Positions 7,589 to 14,717 of a stretch of 14,717 bases of DNA are shown piece after piece. This DNA comes from an uncultured Chlorobiota bacterium. GTDB taxonomy: Bacteria > Bacteroidota > Bacteroidia > Bacteroidales > JAADGE01. The notes under the pieces were generated by a model. The model saw nothing but the letters and a program-made list of their open reading frames with translations. It was not told the origin of the DNA and searched no databases. Both the position numbers and the translations under genes were made by a program. Each line of letters opens with the position of its first letter. Within the stretch, counting starts at the first letter, position 1. The stretch spans positions 1-14,717 of the forward strand of contig CAMZKI010000156.1 of the NCBI GenBank assembly GCA_947311125.1, read 5' to 3'.

Positions 7589-8653
7589 TTATTCGGCTTT
7601 TTTAACGGTAAAGGCAAAAGTTGTTCCGACACCTAAAGTACTTCTGACATTAATTGTCTGATTATGGGCTTCAATAATGTGTTTTACGATTGCAAGCCCT
7701 AATCCGCTGCCTCCTTTTTCTCGCGATCGAGCCTTATCCGTCCTGTAAAATCTTTCAAAAATACGAGGCAGGTCTTCTTGTGATATTCCGGGTCCCTCAT
7801 CGGTTATTTCAACCAGATAATTTTTGTCCATATCAAAAAAACTGATTTTAATTTTTCCGCCGGGATAACTGTATTTTACGGCATTATCAATAAGATTTAT
7901 CAAAACTTGTTTTATTCTGTCTTCGTCTCCGAGGGCGAAAAGGGAGGTTGTGTATTTCTCTCTGAAAAAAACTGTGATATTTTTCTTTGCCGCTTTATCT
8001 AAAAATAAATCTATAACATCTTTTACTAACTCTAAAACATCAAATTTCTTAAAATTCGGTTTCAAATCTGAAACTTCAAGTTCCGAAATGGTATCTAAAT
8101 CTTTTATAATAGTTATAATTCGCTCTGTGTTCTTCTCTGTTCTTTTCAGGTATTTCATTAACAGTTCAGGATTGTCGGCTGCTCCGTTAAGCAAGGAATA
8201 TATGTATCCTTGTATGTTAAAAATCGGGTTTTTAAGTTCATGAGAAATATCTCCTATATATTCTCTTCTGAAAGTTTCTCTGTCTTTTAATATTGAAATT
8301 TCTTGTTTGTGCTCTTTGCTCCAGACCTCTACTTCTTCTTTAACCTCTTTTATTATATCACTGTTCAGGTTTATTTCCGGTTTCTCATCTTTTTGCAACT
8401 TTAAATTTCTTATTGTTTTATATATAAGTCTTATTTTTTCATATATAAATTTTTGCAAAATAAACTTAAACAGCAAATACGAAAAAACAAAAACCGAAAA
8501 AAGTATAATTAACAATGCAGACCAATGAAATTTTACGTCATCATACAAAAACCATATTAAAATATACAATACGGCAATAAAAATGCTGAGCAGCACTGAT
8601 ATAAAAAACGATAATTTTCTCGGATCAGAAGTATCTATTATGTTTCTTTTCAA
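7589..8653 (-). CDS. PhoR-type membrane sensor histidine kinase
   Basis: Sensor of a two-component system that autophosphorylates a histidine and passes phosphate to the regulator encoded just upstream. Two transmembrane segments (about 14-37 and 44-66) are separated by only a few residues, so there is almost no periplasmic sensor domain. A cytoplasmic linker or coiled region follows (about 68-128). The dimerisation/phosphoacceptor motif is DISHELKNPI with His138. The ATPase domain has the N box around N257 (LINLIDNAVKYS), G1 DEGPG at 285-289, an F box (IFERFYR) and G2 GGSGLGL at 314-320. No PAS or HAMP domain is obvious. All catalytic motifs are intact. It is encoded 12 bp after the response regulator, clearly in the same operon. 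PhoR-like by sequence type; the signal is not shown by the sequence. Confidence 0.92.
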   Translation of the reverse strand: MKRNIIDTSDPRKLSFFISVLLSIFIAVLYILIWFLYDDVKFHWSALLIILFSVFVFSYLLFKFILQKFIYEKIRLIYKTIRNLKLQKDEKPEINLNSDIIKEVKEEVEVWSKEHKQEISILKDRETFRREYIGDISHELKNPIFNIQGYIYSLLNGAADNPELLMKYLKRTEKNTERIITIIKDLDTISELEVSDLKPNFKKFDVLELVKDVIDLFLDKAAKKNITVFFREKYTTSLFALGDEDRIKQVLINLIDNAVKYSYPGGKIKISFFDMDKNYLVEITDEGPGISQEDLPRIFERFYRTDKARSREKGGSGLGLAIVKHIIEAHNQTINVRSTLGVGTTFAFTVKKAE

Positions 8654-8665
8654 GTTATTGTTTTT

Positions 8666-9358
8666 TTAAGTTTCAAGTTTATAACCTATTCCTTTCATCG
8701 TTTTTATATTATCTATACCTGTTTTTTCTCTTATTTTTCTGATATGGACATCTATCGTTCTGGACCCTACAATTATGTCATCTCCCCATATTTGTTCAAA
8801 TATTTCATCTCGGGTAAATACATGGTCAGGACGAGAGAATAAAAGTCTTAATATTTCAAACTGTTTTTTAGGCAAAATAATTTTCTCATTCCCTCTAAAC
8901 AGAATATATTCGTTCTTATCCAACCTATATTCTCCGAATGTAATTATTTTATCTTTATCGGAATCGTCTTCACTTGCTTTATATCTTTTCAGAAGAGCTT
9001 TTATTTTTGACAAAAGAATTTCAGGGTTTACAGGCTTTGTAATATAATCGTCACCGCCTGCTTCAAATCCGGTTATTTGTGAATAATCCTCTCCTCTTGC
9101 AGACAAAAAAATTATAATTGTTTTCTGTTGTTTATGTAATTTCCGTATTTCGATACATGTCTGATAGCCGTCCATTTTAGGCATCATTACATCCAATATA
9201 ATAAGATGCGGATTTTTTTGTTTAACTTTTTCAATACCCTCAATACCGTTTTTTGCTGTATAAACTTTATAGCCCGCATTGGAGATATTAAATTTTAAAA
9301 TTTCGCGGACATCTTTTTCATCATCAATTATTAAAATTTTTGTTTTTGATGTTTCCAT
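8666..9358 (-). CDS. OmpR/PhoB-family response regulator (PhoB/PhoP-like)
   Basis: DNA-binding output of the two-component pair. The receiver domain (residues 1-122) keeps all key residues: acidic pair D12-D13, phospho-acceptor D56 in LIILDVMMPKMDGY, S86 in FLSA, and K108 in TKPVNP. A short linker leads to a winged-helix DNA-binding domain (about 138-230) with the recognition helix near 199-213 (SRTIDVHIRKIREKTG) and the wing ending GIGYKLET. Length and layout are normal for PhoB/PhoP/OmpR regulators. It is the first gene of its - strand operon, with an exact Bacteroidota -7 element 20 bp upstream. The divergent upstream DNA carries 11-bp-spaced direct repeats, the operator type this family binds, so autoregulation and control of the divergent genes are likely. 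Phosphate as the signal is only an inference. Confidence 0.94.
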   Translation of the reverse strand: METSKTKILIIDDEKDVREILKFNISNAGYKVYTAKNGIEGIEKVKQKNPHLIILDVMMPKMDGYQTCIEIRKLHKQQKTIIIFLSARGEDYSQITGFEAGGDDYITKPVNPEILLSKIKALLKRYKASEDDSDKDKIITFGEYRLDKNEYILFRGNEKIILPKKQFEILRLLFSRPDHVFTRDEIFEQIWGDDIIVGSRTIDVHIRKIREKTGIDNIKTMKGIGYKLET

Positions 9359-9378
9359 ATATTACATATTTTTCAATA

Positions 9379-9386
9379 CAAAATTA
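9379..9386 (-). promoter_or_regulatory. Bacteroidota-type -7 element for the response regulator operon
   Basis: The - strand reads TAATTTTG followed by T, an exact TAnnTTTG(Y) match, 20 bp upstream of the response-regulator ATG. Transcription would give a short leader of roughly 10-15 nt. The -33 region is weak (TTT around 9404-9406). Confidence 0.5.
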
Positions 9387-9422
9387 AAATAAATAATCAA
9401 TTGAAACATTTCTCGGAAAGGA

Positions 9423-9488
9423 CTTAACAATTGCTTAATATTAAACTTACAATTACTTAATTTTTTCTTAAACATTTATTAACCGCAT
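9423..9488 (+). promoter_or_regulatory. Six tandem 11-bp direct repeats: probable PhoB/PhoP-type operator
   Basis: Starting at 9423, 9434, 9446, 9456, 9467 and 9478, the + strand reads CTTAACA, CTTAATA, CTTACAA, CTTAATT, CTTAAAC and ATTAACC. The steps are 11, 12, 10, 11 and 11 bp, one helical turn each, so all repeats face the same side of the DNA. PhoB-family regulators bind tandem 11-bp half-sites, and the Bacillus PhoP half-site is TTAACA-like. The last repeat lies over the expected -33 region of the promoter whose -7 element is at 9505-9512, the usual position for an activating PhoB box. One further TTAA (9441) is out of phase. The regulator of this family is encoded next door. The pattern is seen directly; binding is inferred. 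Confidence 0.6.
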
Positions 9489-9504
9489 AAACACTTCCCT
9501 AAAT

Positions 9505-9512
9505 TACTTTTG
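9505..9512 (+). promoter_or_regulatory. Bacteroidota-type -7 promoter element for the beta-helix lipoprotein gene
   Basis: TACTTTTG followed by C is an exact TAnnTTTG(Y) match, 48 bp upstream of the ATG at 9561. In place of a TTG -33 element, the expected position holds the last of the 11-bp direct repeats (ATTAACC), as is common for promoters that depend on a PhoB-type activator. Confidence 0.58.
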
Positions 9513-9560
9513 CAGCAAATATTCACCCGAAAAATTATTTAATCAATTAAACTTAAAAAA

Positions 9561-10958
9561 ATGAAAAACAAATTTTCAAAAGTTATTTTATTAGTAATTA
9601 TTGCAACAGTTACTGTTTTTACATCCTGTAAAAAAGACGACCCTGTTGATGAGAACCCGAATGCAACTACTTATGTTGATGACGGAAACGGAAATATTAC
9701 GGTAACCGACAAAGGAGAGGGAACCGGAAACTACATATTTACCGCTGACAAGATATGGATTCTTAACGGATTAGTATTCGTTAATAACGGACAAACTTTA
9801 ACAATTGAACCCGGAACTTTAATTAAAGGCAAACCGGGAACGGGGGAGAATGCAAGTGCCTTAATAATTGCAAGGGGCGGAAAAATTAATGCTGTCGGAA
9901 CCGCAGACAAGCCGATTATTTTTACGGCTGAAGCCGATAACAGAGAAGGAACGGGAGTTAGTCAGGACGCAGGAGGTCTTTGGGGCGGGGTTATAATTCT
10001 CGGAAAAGCAACTACAAGTAATCTTACAACCGATAAAGCAATCGAAGGTATTCCTACCAGCGAAACAAGAGGTTTATACGGAGGCACTGACGATTCTGAC
10101 AATTCAGGAATTTTAAAGTACATTTCTATAAGACACGGCGGAACTGACATTGGAGAAGGCAATGAAATTAACGGATTAACTCTCGGTGCCGTAGGAAGCG
10201 GTACTACAATTGACTACATTGAAATAGTTGCAAACAATGATGACGGAATAGAATTTTTCGGCGGTGCCGTTACCGTAAGATATGCACTTGTCGTAAAATG
10301 CGGAGATGATTCTTTCGATTACGACGAAGGTTTTCACGGAAAAGGTCAGTTTTGGGTAACAATACAATCTGCCGACTCTGACAGAGGAGGTGAACATGAC
10401 GGAGGACCAAGCGATAATGAAACAGGAACTCCTTACTCAAAACCTGAAATTTATAATGCAACATACATCAGTGTTGTCGGCGGAGGCAGCAGAACTTTTA
10501 CTTTAAGGGACAATGCCGGTGTTACTTATGCAAACTCAATTTTTATAAACTTTGACAAAGGTATTGATATTGAATACCTGCAAGACAACAGCGGAAATAT
10601 GACCGCCTGTTCTTATAAAATGTTTGAAAACGGAAACGTACACATTCAAAACAATGTATTTTATAATGTAGCAGGACAAACCGACGGAACAAGCTATAAC
10701 CCGTATGAATTATTTAAAATCTCAACACCTGACGGATATTCTGCCCCTCAAAGTGCAATTGATGCATGGGCTTTAGCTTTTGCAGGAAATACAAACAAAA
10801 TTGCAGACCCGGGTATATCAGCCGAAAATCCGGTACCTTCAAATCCTCAAACCGGTGATATGGCTTCATATCCTGCAGGGTTTGAACAAGTATCTTATAA
10901 AGGAGCTTTCGGAGATACAAACTGGGCTTCAGGCTGGACACTAACCTTTAAAAATTAA
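9561..10958 (+). CDS. Predicted surface lipoprotein with right-handed beta-helix-like repeats (465 aa)
   Basis: A hydrophobic leader (residues 8-20) ends FTSC, giving lipid-modified Cys23, followed by the Lys/Asp-rich stretch KKDDPVDE that is common in exported Bacteroidota lipoproteins. The body resembles a Bacteroidota family with a parallel beta-helix pattern: NGLVFVNNGQTLTIEPGTLIKG, then LIIARGGKINAVGTADKPIIFTAE, LWGGVIILGKA, LKYISIRHGG, and NEINGLTLGAVGSGTTIDYIEI. After that come Asp-rich turns (NNDDGIEFFGG, CGDDSFDYDEGFHG) that could bind calcium or other ligands. The C-terminus GAFGDTNWASGWTLTFKN is typical of the family, and no type IX secretion sorting domain is seen. Its place next to a TonB-dependent receptor suggests ligand capture at the surface, in the role SusD plays elsewhere. 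The fold is inferred and the substrate is unknown. Confidence 0.8.
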   Translation: MKNKFSKVILLVIIATVTVFTSCKKDDPVDENPNATTYVDDGNGNITVTDKGEGTGNYIFTADKIWILNGLVFVNNGQTLTIEPGTLIKGKPGTGENASALIIARGGKINAVGTADKPIIFTAEADNREGTGVSQDAGGLWGGVIILGKATTSNLTTDKAIEGIPTSETRGLYGGTDDSDNSGILKYISIRHGGTDIGEGNEINGLTLGAVGSGTTIDYIEIVANNDDGIEFFGGAVTVRYALVVKCGDDSFDYDEGFHGKGQFWVTIQSADSDRGGEHDGGPSDNETGTPYSKPEIYNATYISVVGGGSRTFTLRDNAGVTYANSIFINFDKGIDIEYLQDNSGNMTACSYKMFENGNVHIQNNVFYNVAGQTDGTSYNPYELFKISTPDGYSAPQSAIDAWALAFAGNTNKIADPGISAENPVPSNPQTGDMASYPAGFEQVSYKGAFGDTNWASGWTLTFKN

Positions 10959-10971
10959 TAAGCAACCTCAT

Positions 10972-11003
10972 AAAAGGCATTCTGTTGTTACGGAATGCCT
11001 TTT
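10972..11003 (+). terminator. Intercistronic hairpin terminator or attenuator
   Basis: A perfect 11-bp stem (10972-10982 AAAAGGCATTC with 10993-11003 GAATGCCTTTT) encloses a 10-nt loop and begins 13 bp after the lipoprotein stop codon. The T-run that follows is short and broken (TTTTATATTTTAT), so termination may be partial. No -7 promoter element was seen between it and the receptor start at 11032, which suggests the receptor is expressed by readthrough. Confidence 0.75.
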
Positions 11004-11031
11004 ATATTTTATAACAAACAAAACATAGAAA

Positions 11032-13824
11032 ATGAAAAAAATTATTATTGTATCACTTTTATTTTTTTTATCCTTATCCTTTCTGAATGCTCAGGATATA
11101 TGTATAATAAGAGGAAAGATAACAGACGGAGAAACCGGAGAACCGTTAATCGGAGCACTTGTAATCGCAGAAGGTTCTGAACCTGCTGTCTTCTCCGTAT
11201 CAGACTTTAACGGAAATTTCAGCTTAGAAAATGTTCCGTCAAACACAAAAAACATTAAAGTTTCGTTTCTTTCATACGAAACAAAAATAATAGAGAACTT
11301 AAATTTGCCCGCCGGCGGAGTAAAAATTATAAATCTGCTGCTGGAAAAAACATCTTCCGAATTATCGGAAGTAATTGTAAATGCAAAATCAATTACCAAT
11401 ACCGAAAATGCTATACTTGTTTATCAAAAAAAATCAACAGGGCTTGTTAACGGTATATCATCTCAGCAAATTTCAAGGCTCGGAGATTCTGATGCTGCCT
11501 CTGCGTTAAAACGAGTTTCCGGCGTATCTGTCTCTGACGGAAAGTATGTTTTTATAAGAGGCTTAAGCGACAGGTACTCGATGGTTACCCTTAACGGTGC
11601 CGAAATACCGGGTCTCGACCCTAATAAAAATACCGTACAAATGGATATGTTCCCGTCAAATATAATTGACAATATAATTGTTCATAAAACATTTACGCCT
11701 GACTTACCGGCATCTTTCACAGGAGGCTATATAAATGTTACAACAAAAACTTATCCGGATAAATTCACTTTAAACTTTTCTGCTTCTCTCGGATATAACC
11801 CGCAAACAAGCTTAAACAATGATTTTTTATCCTATGAAGGAGGAAGATATGACCGTTTCGGTTTTGACGACGGAACAAGAGATATTCCGGAAGCCGCAGA
11901 GGGAAGTGTTCCTTATCTCTACGAAAATAATGACAAATTGGATGAGATAACCGGCTCTTTTAATAAGGCTATGAATACTTCATATAAAAAATCATTTTTA
12001 AACAACTCTTATTCCTTTTCTGCAGGAAATCAAGCTAAAATATTAGGCAAACCGTTCGGATTTATCTTTTCCGGCAGTTATAAAAAAGTATTCTCTTCTT
12101 ATAATAACGGTATTTACGGACGGTATAATTTAATAGAATCTGAAAATTCTTACACAATGAACCCTTTGATAAGTGAAACAGAACAAAAAGGAGACGAAGA
12201 GGTTACAATGTCTTTTCTTTCCGGATTTTCATACAAGCTTAACAAAAATAACAGCTTAAGTCTAAACTTACTGAAAAATAGGGCAGGATTAAAATCTGCC
12301 AGATACAGAGAAGGCGAAAAACCCGAAGATAATATATATATGTATGAGCACGTTTTAGGTTTTCAGGAGCGTAATTTTTTATCAGGGCAATTTTCCGGCA
12401 ACCATATTTTACCTGATTTCTCAAAATTAAAAATAGAATGGGTAGCTTCTTACACCAATTCAAAACAAAAAGAACCTGATTTACGTTTTTTTAATTATGA
12501 CAGACAAGGAGAATCTTTTCAAATAAGCTATAATGCGTATCCCTCTCCTGCCAGGTTTTACAGAAACTTATCGGAAATAAATTCAGACAGCAGAATAAAC
12601 CTTACTTATCCTGTCATATTCTTTCAAAATCCTGCAAAAATTAAAGCCGGAGGTGCTTTTACATATAAAAACAGAACTTCCGACTCAAGAAAATTTGACA
12701 TTTTATCACAGGGATTATCATTTAACGGAGATATTCAAGAATATTTATCCGATGAAAATACAGGACAAAATGCAGATGACGCAATTTACGGCATATACGT
12801 CCTGAACGATGCATTAACCGATGCCTACAACAGCTATAAGGCAGAAGAAGCTGTTTTTGCAGCATACGGGATGATTGATTTTAACATAAATAAAAAATTA
12901 AAAATCATTTCCGGTTTAAGATATGAAAGAGATTATTCCTTTATTGAAAATAACGTAGAAAAAACACACTTTAAATATGTAAGAGCAGAGCAGTTCTTTA
13001 ACGATTTTTTACCGGTTATAAATCTAAAATACAGTGTTACGAAAAGTTCAAATTTAAGATTTGTTTATGCTAAAACCGTTGCACGACCTACATTCAGAGA
13101 AATTGCCCCTTATGCTTATTACGATTTTAAAGAGGGATGGCGTGTTATAGGAAACCCTGAATTACAGAGAACCATAATCGACAATGCGGACTTTCGGTAT
13201 GAAATATTCGGCGAACACGGTGATATATTTTCTGTGGGTTTGTTCTATAAATATTTTGTAAAACCTATTGAACTTATTGATGACCCGAGAGCCAACAATC
13301 CTGAATTTCATTACGTAAATGCCGACAATTCGAAAATGCTCGGTATTGAACTTGAAATAAAAAAACATTTATCCGAAATAAATATGCCGAATTTTTATGC
13401 CGGAGGAAACTTTACATTGTTGAAATCGGAAGTAGAATATGTTGATGATTACGGCAGCGAAAGCAGTACCCTTACCGTAAACAGACCTATGTACGGGCAA
13501 GCCCCTTGGGTTATAAATGCTTTTATAAGCTATGATAATTACGAGAAAGGTTTAAACATAAATTCTGCTTTCAATATTGAAGGAGACAAACTTGCCGTAG
13601 TTACTAAAGGAGCAACTCCCAACATTTACAAAAAATCATACCCCGATTTGAAATTTAATATATCCAAGTCAATAGGAAAGCATTTTAAAGCAAAATTCAA
13701 AATAAGCAACATTCTTAATGCCAACCATAAAAAAACTTACACCTATGAAAATAAAGAATATATTTTTCAATCATACAATTTAGGCAGAACATATACGCTG
13801 TCTGTAACATACAATATAAATTAA
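11032..13824 (+). CDS. TonB-dependent outer-membrane receptor with CarboxypepD_reg-like domain
   Basis: Energy-coupled outer-membrane importer. A signal peptide occupies residues 1-20 (cleavage after LNA). A carboxypeptidase-regulatory-like Ig fold spans about 25-105 (GKITDGETGEPLIGALVIAEG). A TonB-box-like LSEVIV lies at 111-116. The plug domain covers about 135-245, with VFIRGLSDRYSMVTLNGAEIPG and the closing GGYINVTTKTYP. A 22-strand barrel is expected from about 250 to the end (LGRTYTLSVTYNIN). At 930 residues the length is normal for a complete receptor, and no frameshift is seen. The plug most resembles the large TonB-dependent receptors of the type described in Xanthomonas/Caulobacter rather than SusC, and no SusD gene is adjacent. 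It follows the beta-helix lipoprotein gene by 73 bp across a hairpin. The substrate cannot be read from sequence; regulation by the divergent two-component system is inferred. Confidence 0.92.
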   Translation: MKKIIIVSLLFFLSLSFLNAQDICIIRGKITDGETGEPLIGALVIAEGSEPAVFSVSDFNGNFSLENVPSNTKNIKVSFLSYETKIIENLNLPAGGVKIINLLLEKTSSELSEVIVNAKSITNTENAILVYQKKSTGLVNGISSQQISRLGDSDAASALKRVSGVSVSDGKYVFIRGLSDRYSMVTLNGAEIPGLDPNKNTVQMDMFPSNIIDNIIVHKTFTPDLPASFTGGYINVTTKTYPDKFTLNFSASLGYNPQTSLNNDFLSYEGGRYDRFGFDDGTRDIPEAAEGSVPYLYENNDKLDEITGSFNKAMNTSYKKSFLNNSYSFSAGNQAKILGKPFGFIFSGSYKKVFSSYNNGIYGRYNLIESENSYTMNPLISETEQKGDEEVTMSFLSGFSYKLNKNNSLSLNLLKNRAGLKSARYREGEKPEDNIYMYEHVLGFQERNFLSGQFSGNHILPDFSKLKIEWVASYTNSKQKEPDLRFFNYDRQGESFQISYNAYPSPARFYRNLSEINSDSRINLTYPVIFFQNPAKIKAGGAFTYKNRTSDSRKFDILSQGLSFNGDIQEYLSDENTGQNADDAIYGIYVLNDALTDAYNSYKAEEAVFAAYGMIDFNINKKLKIISGLRYERDYSFIENNVEKTHFKYVRAEQFFNDFLPVINLKYSVTKSSNLRFVYAKTVARPTFREIAPYAYYDFKEGWRVIGNPELQRTIIDNADFRYEIFGEHGDIFSVGLFYKYFVKPIELIDDPRANNPEFHYVNADNSKMLGIELEIKKHLSEINMPNFYAGGNFTLLKSEVEYVDDYGSESSTLTVNRPMYGQAPWVINAFISYDNYEKGLNINSAFNIEGDKLAVVTKGATPNIYKKSYPDLKFNISKSIGKHFKAKFKISNILNANHKKTYTYENKEYIFQSYNLGRTYTLSVTYNIN

Positions 13825-13842
13825 AGATTATGTTTTGTTTGT

Positions 13843-13875
13843 AAGTCCGGTTTTTATAATCGGGCTTTTTTATTT
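13843..13875 (+). terminator. Rho-independent terminator after the TonB-dependent receptor
   Basis: A 7-bp stem (13843-13849 AAGTCCG with 13861-13867 CGGGCTT, including one G-T pair) has an 11-nt AT-rich loop and is followed by a long T-rich tract. It starts 18 bp after the receptor stop codon. The remaining DNA to 14009 shows no further gene or clear promoter. Confidence 0.75.
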
Positions 13876-14009
13876 TTTTTATTCTGAAATAAAGTCTTTT
13901 TTTGCATAAACTTCAAACATATTGAGAGGTTTTAAAACTGTGGTTTTATAACAAAAACTTATCGCAAAATTATGCTTCAAAAAAGGCAGAACATTAAATA
14001 TAAAGCGAT

Positions 14010-14582
14010 ATGAATTTTAAAATTATTTTAATAACGATAATAACCGTAATATTTTCTGCTAATGCTTCAGGACAAACAAAGTATGAAAAAGAATACAGGA
14101 TAAAAGAAAAAGACGCTCCGGGCAAAGCTGTCAGCTTTATAAAAAAATCTTTTACAAAATGCAAGTGGTATTCGGAAGAAAGTTCGGACGGAAAAACTTT
14201 TGAAGCAAAAGGAAAACTGAACGGTTACAAGTTCAGTATTGAATTTGACACAACAGGAAACATAATAGACGTGGAAAAAACGGTTAAGTTTGAAAATATG
14301 GACTCGGAAATAAAGCAAAATATAAATAAGTCTTTATTGAAGATATTTACTTCATACAAAATTAAAAAAGCCCAAATACAGTGGATAGCATGCGACAATA
14401 CCTTACACGAACTTATTTCTTACGGACACTCAAAGAAACCCTACACACTAAATTATGAATTAGTTTTAAAGGCAAAAAAAGATTCATCTACTAAATTTTA
14501 TGAAATATTGTCGGATAAAAACGGAAACATTCTGAAAGTTTCGGAAATAATAAGCAGACCGACGGATAATTTAGATTTTTGA
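14010..14582 (+). CDS. Small exported protein, PepSY-like (putative); 3' end uncertain
   Basis: A signal peptide is clear (hydrophobic residues 4-17, then SANASGQ; cleavage likely near 19-22), so the protein is periplasmic or secreted. The mature part shows two similar halves. The first has AVSFIKKSF...KWYSEESSDGKTFEAKG...YKFSIEFDTTGNIIDVEKTV. The second has YTLNYELVLKAKKDSSTKFYEILSDKNGNILKVSEII. A helix followed by strands ending D-x-x-G-N-I-hydrophobic-x-V is the pattern of PepSY-like (BLIP-fold) domains, which often act as inhibitors or binding modules. This is a fold-level inference with no named function. It is a single gene after a terminator, with no clear promoter motif. The last base of its TGA stop is the first base of an inverted copy of its own coding region, so the true C-terminus may differ. 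Confidence 0.6.
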   Translation: MNFKIILITIITVIFSANASGQTKYEKEYRIKEKDAPGKAVSFIKKSFTKCKWYSEESSDGKTFEAKGKLNGYKFSIEFDTTGNIIDVEKTVKFENMDSEIKQNINKSLLKIFTSYKIKKAQIQWIACDNTLHELISYGHSKKPYTLNYELVLKAKKDSSTKFYEILSDKNGNILKVSEIISRPTDNLDF

Positions 14583-14717
14583 TAAAATTTAGTAGATGAA
14601 TCTTTTTTTGCCTTTAAAACTAATTCATAATTTAGTGTGTAGGGTTTCTTTGAGTGTCCGTAAGAAATAAGTTCGTGTAAGGTATTGTCGCATGCTATCC
14701 ACTGTATTTGGGCTTTT
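14366..14717. repeat. Perfect 136-bp inverted repeat with 80-nt spacer at the window end
   Basis: Bases 14582-14717 are the exact reverse complement of 14366-14501 (position x pairs with 29083 minus x), with an 80-nt spacer at 14502-14581. The left arm lies inside the coding region of the last gene, and the right arm runs to the final base of the window, so its full length cannot be seen. Exact identity over protein-coding sequence, ending at the sequence edge, points to a fold-back chimera from amplification or assembly. A genuine long palindrome is possible but less likely. Confidence 0.97.

Noticed and set aside
10995..11180. Short + strand open frame overlapping the receptor start
   Set aside because: It overlaps the signal-peptide coding region in another frame and reads as low-complexity Arg/Asn at its end; the receptor frame is clearly the real one.

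Overview
The window looks like a piece of a Bacteroidota (Bacteroidetes) chromosome. The evidence is AT-rich DNA, a short 284-residue RpoD-type sigma factor that begins MKQLKITRQVTNRESLSLDKY, a TonB-dependent receptor with an N-terminal carboxypeptidase-regulatory-like domain, abundant lipoproteins, and promoter elements fitting the Bacteroidota -7 motif TAnnTTTG. No tRNA, rRNA, CRISPR array, insertion sequence or phage gene was seen. The longest stretch without a gene is about 200 bp.

Layout. Positions 2-5866 hold four + strand genes: a 5'-truncated protein with tandem CbbX/SpoVK-type AAA+ domains, the sigma factor, an SPFH protein with a C-terminal GYF_2 domain, and a double zinc-ribbon membrane protein. 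The last two resemble the YdjI/YdjG envelope-stress partners of Bacillus. A bidirectional terminator at 5887-5920 separates them from five - strand genes (5944-9358). In transcription order these are a PhoB/PhoP-type response regulator, a PhoR-type histidine kinase, two unrecognised lipoproteins and a small Dabb-domain protein. Divergent from the regulator on the + strand lie a beta-helix-type surface lipoprotein and a 930-residue TonB-dependent receptor, with a hairpin terminator or attenuator between them. A small exported PepSY-like protein closes the window.

The most interesting region is the 202-bp divergent intergenic space at 9359-9560. It carries six TTAA/TTAC-type direct repeats at a mean pitch of 11 bp. 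They end over the -33 region of a TACTTTTGC -7 element that serves the lipoprotein gene. This is the architecture of PhoB/PhoP operators. I infer that the adjacent two-component system controls the lipoprotein and receptor genes, possibly as a nutrient-scavenging (perhaps phosphate-responsive) outer-membrane uptake system that lacks a SusD partner.

The last 136 bases are an exact inverted copy of 14366-14501, across an 80-nt spacer, and run to the window edge. This is most simply a fold-back assembly or amplification artefact at a contig end. The end of the last gene should therefore be treated with caution.
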